From Bacillus sp. FJAT-28004 (lineage in GTDB: Bacteria; Bacillota; Bacilli; Paenibacillales; Paenibacillaceae), in the NCBI RefSeq assembly GCF_001280845.1, contig NZ_LGHP01000001.1:1822435-1886434 (forward strand): a DNA stretch of 64,000 bases, in the 5' to 3' direction. Shown here piece by piece: positions 28,525 through 35,799 of this stretch. The notes under the pieces were generated by a model. That model saw only the letters and a program-made list of their open reading frames with translations. It was not told the origin of the DNA and did not search any database. The position numbers and the translations under genes are program-made. Each line of letters starts with the position of its first letter. Position 1 is the first letter of the stretch.

Positions 28525-29297
28525 TGTTAAAACTATCAAGACGTCTGCAGAAGATTGCGGATTATGTAACTGTGGGCTCGCGTGTTGCTGATATCGGCTC
28601 CGATCATGCGATGCTTCCTGTCTATTTGCTTCAAATGGATAAATGCCCTACAGCGATTGCAGGGGAGCTGAATCGCGGTCCCTATGAGGCTGCGAAGAAG
28701 CAAGGTGCTGCTGCTGGACTTACCTCTCGTTTGACGGTTCGCCAAGGAGATGGTCTGAACGTGCTTCAGCCTGGTGAGGCTGACACGGTCACAATCGCCG
28801 GTATGGGCGGCAGCCTAATGAGCGATATTTTGGAGGCAGGTCATACGGCTGGTAAGCTAGAAGGGGTTATGGAGCTCGTATTGCAGCCTAATGTAGGTGA
28901 AGAGGTCGTACGGGAATGGCTTTTGAAGCATAATTGGTATTTGGCAGCAGAAAGCATTCTCGAAGAAGACGGCAAAATTTATGAGGTAATGCATGCCATT
29001 CGTGTATCCGATGCAAAAGCACGCAATAGTGAGCTATATGACGGCCGATTCTTGAAGCTTAATTTGGAAGCTGACAAGCTATTTGGTGTTTTGAAACAAA
29101 TGGGACCATATTTACTTCGTGAGCCGCAGCCTGTTTTACTTAAAAAATGGCGTCATGAGCTGAACAAGCTTGAACGTATATGTGAACAGCTAGCTGGATC
29201 AGAGCTGGAAGAGTCATCCATAAAACGTGAGCAGTTTCTTGCGGAGATCAATGTGATTGAGGAGGTTTTGCAATGTTTGCCAATGGACAAACCGTGA
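28524..29297 (+). CDS. trmK: tRNA (adenine(22)-N1)-methyltransferase
   Basis: A 257-residue SAM-dependent methyltransferase making m1A at position 22 of tRNAs. The Rossmann motif VADIGSDHAMLPVYL is at residues 24-38 and the catalytic-side motif TVTIAGMGGSLMSDIL follows, both diagnostic for TrmK (YqfN). The C-terminal coiled-coil extension is present. The start ATG 28524 overlaps the previous stop; an in-frame ATG at 28503 lies inside the upstream gene and is not needed. It overlaps the Nif3-like gene by 25 bases. Confidence 0.94.
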   Translation: MLKLSRRLQKIADYVTVGSRVADIGSDHAMLPVYLLQMDKCPTAIAGELNRGPYEAAKKQGAAAGLTSRLTVRQGDGLNVLQPGEADTVTIAGMGGSLMSDILEAGHTAGKLEGVMELVLQPNVGEEVVREWLLKHNWYLAAESILEEDGKIYEVMHAIRVSDAKARNSELYDGRFLKLNLEADKLFGVLKQMGPYLLREPQPVLLKKWRHELNKLERICEQLAGSELEESSIKREQFLAEINVIEEVLQCLPMDKP

Positions 29298-30394
29298 TCC
29301 AGTTAATGGAGCAGCTTGCGCCTAAACATTATGCGGTAGAAAACGATAAAATAGGCCTGCAGCTTGGCACATTAAATAAACCGATCAAGAAGATCCTGGT
29401 GGCATTGGATGTAACGGATGCAGTTGTTGATGAAGCGATCGAGCAAGGTGCTGAGCTCATCATTGCTCATCATGCTATCATTTATCGGCCGCTTGCCAAG
29501 CTGGATACATCGACAGCTGCGGGTCGCTTATATGAGAAGCTTATCAAAAACGACATTGCCGTTTATATATCACATACCAATCTTGATGTGGCAGACGGCG
29601 GCATTAATGATTGGCTAGCTGATCTGATTGGCATCGTGCCGGATACTCGTCAGTGTTTGGAGGAGGTGCATACGGATAAGCTTTACAAGCTTGTTGTATT
29701 CGTACCAGAGAGCCATCACGAGCAAGTTCTTGATGCGATTTGGCGCGCAGGAGCGGGTAAGATTGGCAGCTACAGCAATTGTAGCTTCAATATTAAAGGG
29801 ACAGGGACTTTTATTCCTGGACCGGGAACGAGCCCGTTCATTGGCGTTGAAGGAAAGCTTGAGCATGCCGATGAGATACGAATTGAAACCATTGTACCTC
29901 ACAGCGTTCATCGGAAAACCGTACAAGCTATGCTTAAAGCACATCCGTATGAAGAGGTAGCTTATGATTTATATTCGGTTGATTTAAAGGGCCGATCATT
30001 CGGTTTGGGACGTGTCGGCAAATTGGCTAATCCAATGACTCTTGGCGAGCTTGCAGAACAGGCGAAGCAAATATTCGATGTTCCATCAGTAAGAGTCGTA
30101 GGATCACTTGACCGAGTTATACGTAAAGCAGCTGTACTCGGAGGCGCAGGCGGGAAATATGTACGCCATGCTGTATTTTCCGGGGCGGATGTACTTGTTA
30201 CTGGGGACATTGATTACCACACAGCACATGATGCGTTAGCTGCGGGAATGACGATCATCGACCCTGGTCATAACATCGAAAAGGTCATGAAGCATCAAGT
30301 TGCAGAGTGGCTGAACCAACAGCTTGTTGGCAGTAAATATGAAACATCGGCAATAGCTTCAACCTTGAATACAGAACCGTTTACTTTCGTATAG
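29273..30394 (+). CDS. yqfO: Nif3-like dinuclear metal-center protein (YqfO)
   Basis: A 373-residue Nif3/DUF34 protein. Metal ligands are visible in IIAHHAIIYRPL, YISHTNLDVADGG and, near the C-terminus, VTGDIDYHTAHDALAAG with PGHNIEKVM. The central insertion of about 100 residues is the PII-like (CutA-like) domain found in long Gram-positive forms. The usual HHP motif reads HHA here. Function is unsettled; GTP cyclohydrolase-like or metal-delivery roles have been suggested for the family. The pairing with trmK is conserved in Bacillota. Confidence 0.92.
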   Translation: MFANGQTVIQLMEQLAPKHYAVENDKIGLQLGTLNKPIKKILVALDVTDAVVDEAIEQGAELIIAHHAIIYRPLAKLDTSTAAGRLYEKLIKNDIAVYISHTNLDVADGGINDWLADLIGIVPDTRQCLEEVHTDKLYKLVVFVPESHHEQVLDAIWRAGAGKIGSYSNCSFNIKGTGTFIPGPGTSPFIGVEGKLEHADEIRIETIVPHSVHRKTVQAMLKAHPYEEVAYDLYSVDLKGRSFGLGRVGKLANPMTLGELAEQAKQIFDVPSVRVVGSLDRVIRKAAVLGGAGGKYVRHAVFSGADVLVTGDIDYHTAHDALAAGMTIIDPGHNIEKVMKHQVAEWLNQQLVGSKYETSAIASTLNTEPFTFV

Positions 30395-30428
30395 ATTTAC
30401 TATTTAAATATTGGTATTGCTTTCAGGG

Positions 30429-30457
30429 TTGAGCTTTTTCGAAATACCTTGTATACT
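30429..30457 (+). promoter_or_regulatory. SigA promoter of rnpB
   Basis: TTGAGC at 30429-30434 and TATACT at 30452-30457 have 17-base spacing and end 9 bases before the predicted 5' end of the RNase P RNA. Confidence 0.8.
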
Positions 30458-30465
30458 TAACGATG

Positions 30466-30880
30466 CCACGGAAAGTTTGACAGACAATCGCTGGCGGCCT
30501 TGTTGCCGCGAGAGGAAAGTCCGGGCTCCGCAAGGCAGGATGCTGGATAACGTCCAGTCAGCGCGAGCTGAAGGATAGTGCCACAGAAATGGACCGCCGA
30601 TGGCCGGCTTTTAGCCGGAACAGGTAAGGGTGGAACCGTGGTGTAAGAGACCACGAGGAGCATAGGTGACTACGTTCCTGGTAAACCCCATCTGGAGCAA
30701 GACCGAGAGGACGCCGCAGCCCCTAAGCTGCAGCCTTAGCCTGAGGCGCGTCCGGGTTGGTTGCTGGAGCCGTATAGCAATGTGCGGCCTAGATAGATGA
30801 TTGTCGCTTCATCGTGGGAGGGTCGTTCCCGTTTGAACCACTAGAAGTACAGAACCCGGCTTACGACAAACTTTCCGCAC
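30466..30880 (+). ncRNA. rnpB: RNase P RNA (type B)
   Basis: The catalytic RNA that matures tRNA 5' ends. Conserved core sequence GAGGAAAGTCCGGGCTC is present near the 5' end, and the 3' conserved segment lies near 30780-30860. CGGAAAGTTTG at 30469-30479 pairs perfectly with CAAACTTTCCG at 30867-30877, forming helix P1 and fixing both ends. The length of about 410 nt and Bacillota context indicate the B-type fold. A SigA promoter lies upstream and a terminator downstream. Confidence 0.97.
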
Positions 30881-30904
30881 GACTTTACACTTAAAACAAA
30901 CAAA

Positions 30905-30935
30905 GAGCACCCATCGCATGAGATGGGTGCTTAAT
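30905..30935 (+). terminator. Convergent terminator between rnpB and the S8 protease gene
   Basis: GCACCCATC (30907-30915) and GATGGGTGC (30922-30930) form a 9-bp stem. On the minus strand it is followed by T-rich sequence (TCTTTGTTTGTTTT), on the plus strand only by TTAATTG, so it works best for the protease transcript and possibly in both directions. Confidence 0.65.
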
Positions 30936-30948
30936 TGTGTTTACTGCG

Positions 30949-32796
30949 TTACTTCCCGTACTTATTCAAAATCCGGTCCAGTCTTCTTTTTACCTGATCC
31001 GGATAAGTTTGCAAGGCTCCACCATATTTTGAGGCAGCTTGCAGCGCTTTGTCTACATCGATTTCACCATATCCAAAATAATCATCTTTGCCTTTTGCAC
31101 CTAGATCAATAGCCGATTTTCTCATAATCTCCATGACCTCAACGTTGGATAGCTCAGGATTGACAGATCGAATCAATCCGGCTAATGCTGCGACATGCGG
31201 ACTTGCCATAGATGTGCCTGACAATGCCGCATATTGACTGCCAGGATACGTACTCGCGATACTGTCCCCAGGTGCAGCAACGTCTATATAATCTCCATAG
31301 TTAGAAAATGAAGCTTTCTCCTTGCTGCTGTTCGTAGCCGCAACAGCGAACACTTCCGGATATGCAGCAGGATATCCCGGCCGATCCGTGTTGTCATTGC
31401 CGCTAGCTGCGATCATAACGACGTCATGATCATAAGCGTACTTAATCGCATCATGAAGAAAATCAGCCTGCGCGTAGTTACCTAAGCTCATGTTAATAAC
31501 TTTGGCACCATGGTCGACAGCCCAGATTATGCCTTGTGCGACGGAATAGGTGGAACCTGCGCCGCTGCTATCCAGAACTTTGACAGGCATAATTTTGTTA
31601 TACCATGACAACCCGGCAACCCCTTCATTATTGTTAACTGTTGCGCCAATGATGCCAGATACATGCGTTCCATGACCAACATCATCATCCGGAGCCGCAT
31701 TTTCATCTACAATATTTTTGCCTTTAGCAAGCTTGCCCTTCAAATCCGGATGATTGCTTTGCACTCCGGTATCAAGAACGGCAATAATGACTTTGTCATT
31801 GCCTTTGGATATGCCCCAACCTTTCTCCGTTTCAATCGATGGCAAATTCCACTGATACTCGGAGTAGAGAGCATCATTCGGGACAATTGCTGCTGAGGTC
31901 TCATTTGTCAGATATAAATAATGAGGCTCTGTATATTCGGTATTCCACGTTTGTTTGAAATATCGGACAAGCTGGTCAGTTTCAATATTCCGTGAGCGGA
32001 AAATAAATGTATCTCCGACCTGCTTAACCCATTCGGCATTAATATCACGTTTTACCCGTTCAAGCTCGTTGCTCGAAAGCGGTTTGACGAAATGCACAAC
32101 AACATCACGAACATGATAGTGGCTGGCATTTCCGTTCTCCTCGCCGGTACGGACAGTTGTATCGATTGTTGAATTTGGCTTCACGGATTCAATCTTGTAA
32201 TTTCCTTCAGCAGGATAAGGAACAAGTCTCAGATTGCGCATTTGATGCTGTTCAACGGATTTCAAAATATCTTGTTTAATGACACCAACAACACCGATAC
32301 CGACGTGTTTGGAGTCCGGCACACCAAGCACCATGAAGCGGCTGCCATTTTTAGCAGTAAAAGTTGGAGATTCATACTTAGCGCCTTTGCTTACTTGTGT
32401 TTTGGCTTCCGATACATAAGACTTAACTTTCGCATCCTCAGTTTGTGGAAGAACACCTCGGTTAACACTGCGATTACCCGAAATCCAGCTAATATAAGCC
32501 ATATGCGCATGCTCATGCATCATATGGTTTATTTGCTGATCCGCTTCATTTTTTGATCCCATGCTTGTACTCATCAGCTTCTGAAAATCTTTGGTGCATT
32601 CTGTGGAGCAAAGCATCGCTGTCGCTTTCATATCCGATTGCAGCGCAGCAATTTTGAGCGTGTGCTCGCGCTTTGCAGAAAAACTAGACGTTTGAGGTGG
32701 TTTTTTGACGTCTTTAGGGGCGAAAATAGGCGTCATTGGTATAAGTAGAGCAGCTAAGGCTAAAATTGTAAGGCCACCAATCCATTTTCTTTGCAT
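30949..32796 (-). CDS. Secreted S8 (subtilisin-like) serine protease with long N-terminal extension
   Basis: A 615-residue exported protease. A signal peptide occupies about residues 1-26 (WIGGLTILALAALLIP). The catalytic triad is D342 (VLDTGV), H375 (GHGTHVSG) and S529 (GTSMASPH), with the oxyanion region AASGND between. The 300 residues before the catalytic domain exceed a normal propeptide: residues 80-180 look like a periplasmic Cache/PDC-type sensor fold (YISWISGNRSVNRG, then MVLGVPDSKHVG), then an inhibitor-like segment (about 225-300). C63 and C67 lie close together. The start is the ATG at 32796 with ATGGAGGT upstream; an in-frame ATG at 32811 is part of that site. Convergent with rnpB. 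Confidence 0.9.
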   Translation of the reverse strand: MQRKWIGGLTILALAALLIPMTPIFAPKDVKKPPQTSSFSAKREHTLKIAALQSDMKATAMLCSTECTKDFQKLMSTSMGSKNEADQQINHMMHEHAHMAYISWISGNRSVNRGVLPQTEDAKVKSYVSEAKTQVSKGAKYESPTFTAKNGSRFMVLGVPDSKHVGIGVVGVIKQDILKSVEQHQMRNLRLVPYPAEGNYKIESVKPNSTIDTTVRTGEENGNASHYHVRDVVVHFVKPLSSNELERVKRDINAEWVKQVGDTFIFRSRNIETDQLVRYFKQTWNTEYTEPHYLYLTNETSAAIVPNDALYSEYQWNLPSIETEKGWGISKGNDKVIIAVLDTGVQSNHPDLKGKLAKGKNIVDENAAPDDDVGHGTHVSGIIGATVNNNEGVAGLSWYNKIMPVKVLDSSGAGSTYSVAQGIIWAVDHGAKVINMSLGNYAQADFLHDAIKYAYDHDVVMIAASGNDNTDRPGYPAAYPEVFAVAATNSSKEKASFSNYGDYIDVAAPGDSIASTYPGSQYAALSGTSMASPHVAALAGLIRSVNPELSNVEVMEIMRKSAIDLGAKGKDDYFGYGEIDVDKALQAASKYGGALQTYPDQVKRRLDRILNKYGK

Positions 32797-32979
32797 GCCT
32801 GAAACCTCCATTGATCGTTCTAAATTAGCGCTAAGTCTAATCTATAGGTTCGGATTCCAAGGCTTAAAATATGCGAACGAAAGCGGTAATCGCCAGTACC
32901 ACTTAAATGTAATTTGTGGTACGATAGTGATGATTGTAGTTTTTACGTGTGTTTGGATTATGAAAGGGGAACTACCTAT

Positions 32980-33480
32980 ATGCCAACTGCCAACGTCAAA
33001 GCACTAACGGAATCAACTCGCACAAAGCTAAAGGATGCGTTAAGCCAACTGGAACCGTTTCTGAACAACAATTCCTTGCCCCAATTAACCGGCGAAGATA
33101 ATGGAGAAGAAGCACATACTTTTTACAAAGGCCTTTTATCCGATTTGAGACATTTATTGGTGTTTTCTGAAGTCTCGGTTGAAAAGCTGGGAGTATTGCT
33201 CAGACGGCCCAATTTCGATACAGATTATGCGGAACGCGTACTGTATGAGGTTTACCATCAATGCGTAAGCGCGTTTTTCTATCCGAAGAACGAATGTTAT
33301 TCCGAAGATGGCCGTTATGCCTATACTGGCCAAGATGCGATTCGTTTCCGTTTTAAACCGAATCGTGATTCTCGTGGTATCGTACTTAGTGTTTCCAAGG
33401 TTTTTGAAGAACTGCGTGATGAGTTAGCGTATTACGAAAATGATTACATGACACAGCGTCGTATGCAAGGACAAAAATAA
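32980..33480 (+). CDS. YpuI-like protein (DUF3907)
   Basis: A 166-residue cytoplasmic protein that I match tentatively to YpuI/DUF3907. It has a helical N-terminal half (KLKDALSQLEPFLNN, LLSDLRHLLVFSEVSVEKL) and a conserved-looking C-terminal half (CVSAFFYPKNECYSEDGRYAYTGQ..., IRFRFKPNRDSRGI). AAAGGGGA at 32963-32970 sets the ATG at 32980 rather than the upstream in-frame ATG at 32914. No function is known. It is divergent from the S8 protease. Confidence 0.7.
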   Translation: MPTANVKALTESTRTKLKDALSQLEPFLNNNSLPQLTGEDNGEEAHTFYKGLLSDLRHLLVFSEVSVEKLGVLLRRPNFDTDYAERVLYEVYHQCVSAFFYPKNECYSEDGRYAYTGQDAIRFRFKPNRDSRGIVLSVSKVFEELRDELAYYENDYMTQRRMQGQK

Positions 33481-33489
33481 GGCAGAATG

Positions 33490-33535
33490 AATCACCTCCG
33501 GTCAGGGAAACTTGATAGTGGAGGTGATTTTTTTT
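33490..33535 (+). promoter_or_regulatory. Terminator-like hairpin that contains the SD of the DUF1540 gene
   Basis: AATCACCTCC at 33490-33499 is the perfect reverse complement of GGAGGTGATT at 33520-33529, separated by 20 bases. The 3' arm is the Shine-Dalgarno of the next gene, and eight T residues (33528-33535) lead straight into its ATG. The structure therefore looks like an intrinsic terminator for the upstream gene and also masks the ribosome binding site of the downstream one. Confidence 0.7.
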
Positions 33536-33748
33536 ATGCCAAAAGGCGTGTCTTGTAGTGTCGCTAACTGCAACTTCTGGAAAGAAGGCAATAATTGTGG
33601 AGCTAGTGAAATCAACATCGAAATCGATCAACATGCAGGCGCCCATTTTAATGAAGAATTTGCTGCAGATGACCTCGGACTATTTCATCAAGATCAAGCA
33701 GAGGAATCAAAGTCAACATGCTGCCTTACCTTTAAACCAAAGGAGTGA
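33536..33748 (+). CDS. DUF1540 small cysteine-rich protein
   Basis: A 70-residue protein with the DUF1540 pattern: GVSCSVANCNFWKEGNNCGA followed by the alternating INIEI strand, and a final CC pair (STCCLTF). The five or more cysteines suggest metal binding. The SD GGAGGTGATT at 33520-33529 decides the ATG at 33536; the in-frame codon at 33512 has none. Function unknown; the family is common in endospore formers. It is followed after 6 bases by a DUF4190 gene. Confidence 0.85.
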   Translation: MPKGVSCSVANCNFWKEGNNCGASEINIEIDQHAGAHFNEEFAADDLGLFHQDQAEESKSTCCLTFKPKE

Positions 33749-33754
33749 AGGTCG

Positions 33755-34171
33755 ATGGGTAAATATGAAGACGATTATAATCAATTGTTGGATGATCGAG
33801 ATCGATCTGAACGTACAAGCCATCCAGTTGTGGGGACGGACAGCTTGCTTGATGTAAATGAAGAAATGGCTGCTGACTTTGCAATCAGCAATCCAGTAGT
33901 GCATGCGGAGCGGAGAGATGACCGGTATGAGGATAGGGAAGAGCGGGTGAGTGCCCATTCGGGTGGTTACGCTCTTGGCTGGGTTTCGCTTGTGTTTGCA
34001 ATTGCGTCTTGGTTTCTATGGCCAGTACTCATTGGTGCAACATCAGTGGTACTTGGTTTTATAGCATACCGACAAGGTGCACGCGGACTAGGCGGTTGGT
34101 CTATGGCGATCGGAGCTATTGCATTAATGTTAAATTTAATCATCGTACCTTTTTATTACGCGATAACCTAA
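33755..34171 (+). CDS. DUF4190-type membrane protein
   Basis: A 138-residue protein with a hydrophilic, strongly charged N-terminal half (residues 1-68, rich in D, E and R) and two hydrophobic segments (about 74-97 and 108-135). The motif GWVSLVFAIASWFLWPVLIGATSVVLGFIA is described here only by position (residues 74-103); together with RQGARGLGGWSMAIGAIA it is typical of DUF4190. Function unknown. AAAGGAGTGAAGGTCG precedes the ATG, 6 bases after the DUF1540 stop, so the two are cotranslated. Confidence 0.8.
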   Translation: MGKYEDDYNQLLDDRDRSERTSHPVVGTDSLLDVNEEMAADFAISNPVVHAERRDDRYEDREERVSAHSGGYALGWVSLVFAIASWFLWPVLIGATSVVLGFIAYRQGARGLGGWSMAIGAIALMLNLIIVPFYYAIT

Positions 34172-34173
34172 CC

Positions 34174-34229
34174 AAATAAAACAAAAAGCTCCATCCCGGC
34201 GTATCGGGATGGAGCTTTTTGTTTTATTT
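34174..34229. terminator. Long bidirectional terminator
   Basis: A perfect 25-bp inverted repeat (34174-34198 against 34205-34229) with a 6-base GCGTAT loop; the core is AGCTCCATCCCG/CGGGATGGAGCT flanked by A-rich and T-rich arms on both sides. It serves the DUF4190 gene on the plus strand and the alarmone synthetase on the minus strand, whose stop codon lies inside the repeat. Confidence 0.92.
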
Positions 34230-34853
34230 TAGAGCTTGCTCGCGATGCTTCTGTACCTCTACATTCAAAGCAAGCATCTCCCGATCCAGTAAATGAATCA
34301 TATCGGCAGAGCCTTTGAGCTGCTGTTGTATATGTAGCGGAATTTGCTCATTAAATTTATAATAGATCTTATGTTCGAGACTAGCCCAGAAATCCATAGC
34401 GATCGTGCGAATTTGAATTTCAACGAGTACATTCTCTGTTCGATCAGTAAGAAAGACGGGTATTTCAATTAGCAAATGAATGCTCTGATAGCCATTTGGC
34501 TTTGGATTGATGACGTAGTCCTTGAGTTCGACGACACGTACATCGCTTTGCTTGCTTATCATATCGACGATTTGATAAATATCTGTAGAGAAGGAACAAA
34601 TCACTCGTACACCAGCAATATCACGAATATGCTCTTTTGCATCCTCGAGTGTTATGGCGAGTCCTTTGCGCTGCAGCTTCTGCATCACACTCTCTGGCGC
34701 TTTGATTCTCGTCTTCATATGCTCGATCGGGTTGTAGTCATGAATGAATTGGAATTCTTCATTTAAAATGTTAAGTTTCGTTTCTACAGCATCGAGGGCA
34801 AATTTATAAGTTAGAAAAAAATGAGCCCATTGTTTTAATTCGTTCGTTTTCAT
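34224..34853 (-). CDS. sasA: Small alarmone synthetase, RelP/SasA (YwaC) type
   Basis: A 209-residue single-domain (p)ppGpp synthetase. It lacks hydrolase, TGS and ACT domains. Synthetase motifs are HIRDIAGVRVICSF, the G-loop-like NPKPNGYQSIHLLIEIPV and VEIQIRTIAMDFWASLEHK, with YYKFNEQIP after. The N-terminus (LTYKFALDAVETKLNILNEE, NPIEHMKTRIK) resembles YwaC (RelP/SasA) more than YjbM (RelQ). In B. subtilis ywaC is induced by cell-wall stress. AGGAGTGATC sits 7 bases before the ATG. It is divergent from the ABC ATPase gene. Confidence 0.92.
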   Translation of the reverse strand: MKTNELKQWAHFFLTYKFALDAVETKLNILNEEFQFIHDYNPIEHMKTRIKAPESVMQKLQRKGLAITLEDAKEHIRDIAGVRVICSFSTDIYQIVDMISKQSDVRVVELKDYVINPKPNGYQSIHLLIEIPVFLTDRTENVLVEIQIRTIAMDFWASLEHKIYYKFNEQIPLHIQQQLKGSADMIHLLDREMLALNVEVQKHREQALK

Positions 34854-35010
34854 TTGCAGATCACTCCTGATATAACAAATATATATATGTGATTTTAAGC
34901 TTGAACGGTTTCGACTTTGGCGATAATCGTTGTATTATTATAATGGTCGATATTATATGCCAAGTCAAATTTATAGCATGCTTAAAAGTCAACCGATAGG
35001 AGAGTTAACA

Positions 35011-35799
35011 ATGATGATAGACATTCATAACGTTTCTTGGGAACAAAATAACAATAAAATTTTGGAACAAATAAACTGGAAAGTACTCGAAGGGGAGCAT
35101 TGGTGCCTGCTTGGACTCAACGGATCTGGCAAAACAACATTGCTGAATATGATTAATGGCTATATATGGCCTTCTGAAGGCAGCATGTCTGTACTCGGAA
35201 AAAAATTCGGTGAATTTGATTTGCGCGAGCTCCGTAAAAGTATTGGCTGGGTTAGTACTTCACTGCAGGAAAAGTTTTATGGCTCAGAGACTGCACTGAA
35301 AATTGTACTTTGCGGCAAGTTTGCTACGATTGGTTTATATGATCATACCGATTCAGCTGACTTGATCCAAGCTGAAGAGCTAATGAGAACGCTCGGCTGT
35401 ACAAGCTTAATGGAGCGTACATACAACACACTGTCGCAGGGTGAGAAGCAACGAGTGTTGATCGCCAGGGCGCTTATGGCTTCTCCTAAGCTTCTAATAT
35501 TGGATGAGCCATGTACAGGTCTTGATGTGTTTGCCAGAGAGCAATTGCTGCAGATGATAGCGGCTGTGGCAGGCGAACGAGATGCTCCTACCATTATTTA
35601 TGTGACCCACCATGTGGAAGAGATATTGCCTTGCTTTGCAAAAACGCTTTTAATTAAAGAGGGGAAGGTGTTTGCAGCGAGTGACACTTCTGATGTGCTA
35701 ACTTCAGCGCTAATGAGTGAATTTTTTGCAGTACCTGTCGATATTGAGAAGCGGAATGGACGAAACTGGATTACTGTAAAGGGGGATTTATGGAATTAG
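35011..35799 (+). CDS. ABC transporter ATP-binding protein, YlmA-like
   Basis: A 262-residue stand-alone ABC ATPase. Walker A GLNGSGKT is at residues 35-42, the signature is LSQGEKQRVLIARAL, Walker B is LLILDEPCTGLD, and the switch histidine lies in YVTHHVEEI. TAGGAGA at 34997-35003 sets the start at ATG 35011 (or the adjacent 35014); an in-frame ATG at 34930 is not supported. There is no recognisable permease gene beside it; instead the 3' end overlaps a large membrane-anchored hydrolase gene by 10 bases. YlmA-type proteins have no known substrate. Confidence 0.88.
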   Translation: MMIDIHNVSWEQNNNKILEQINWKVLEGEHWCLLGLNGSGKTTLLNMINGYIWPSEGSMSVLGKKFGEFDLRELRKSIGWVSTSLQEKFYGSETALKIVLCGKFATIGLYDHTDSADLIQAEELMRTLGCTSLMERTYNTLSQGEKQRVLIARALMASPKLLILDEPCTGLDVFAREQLLQMIAAVAGERDAPTIIYVTHHVEEILPCFAKTLLIKEGKVFAASDTSDVLTSALMSEFFAVPVDIEKRNGRNWITVKGDLWN

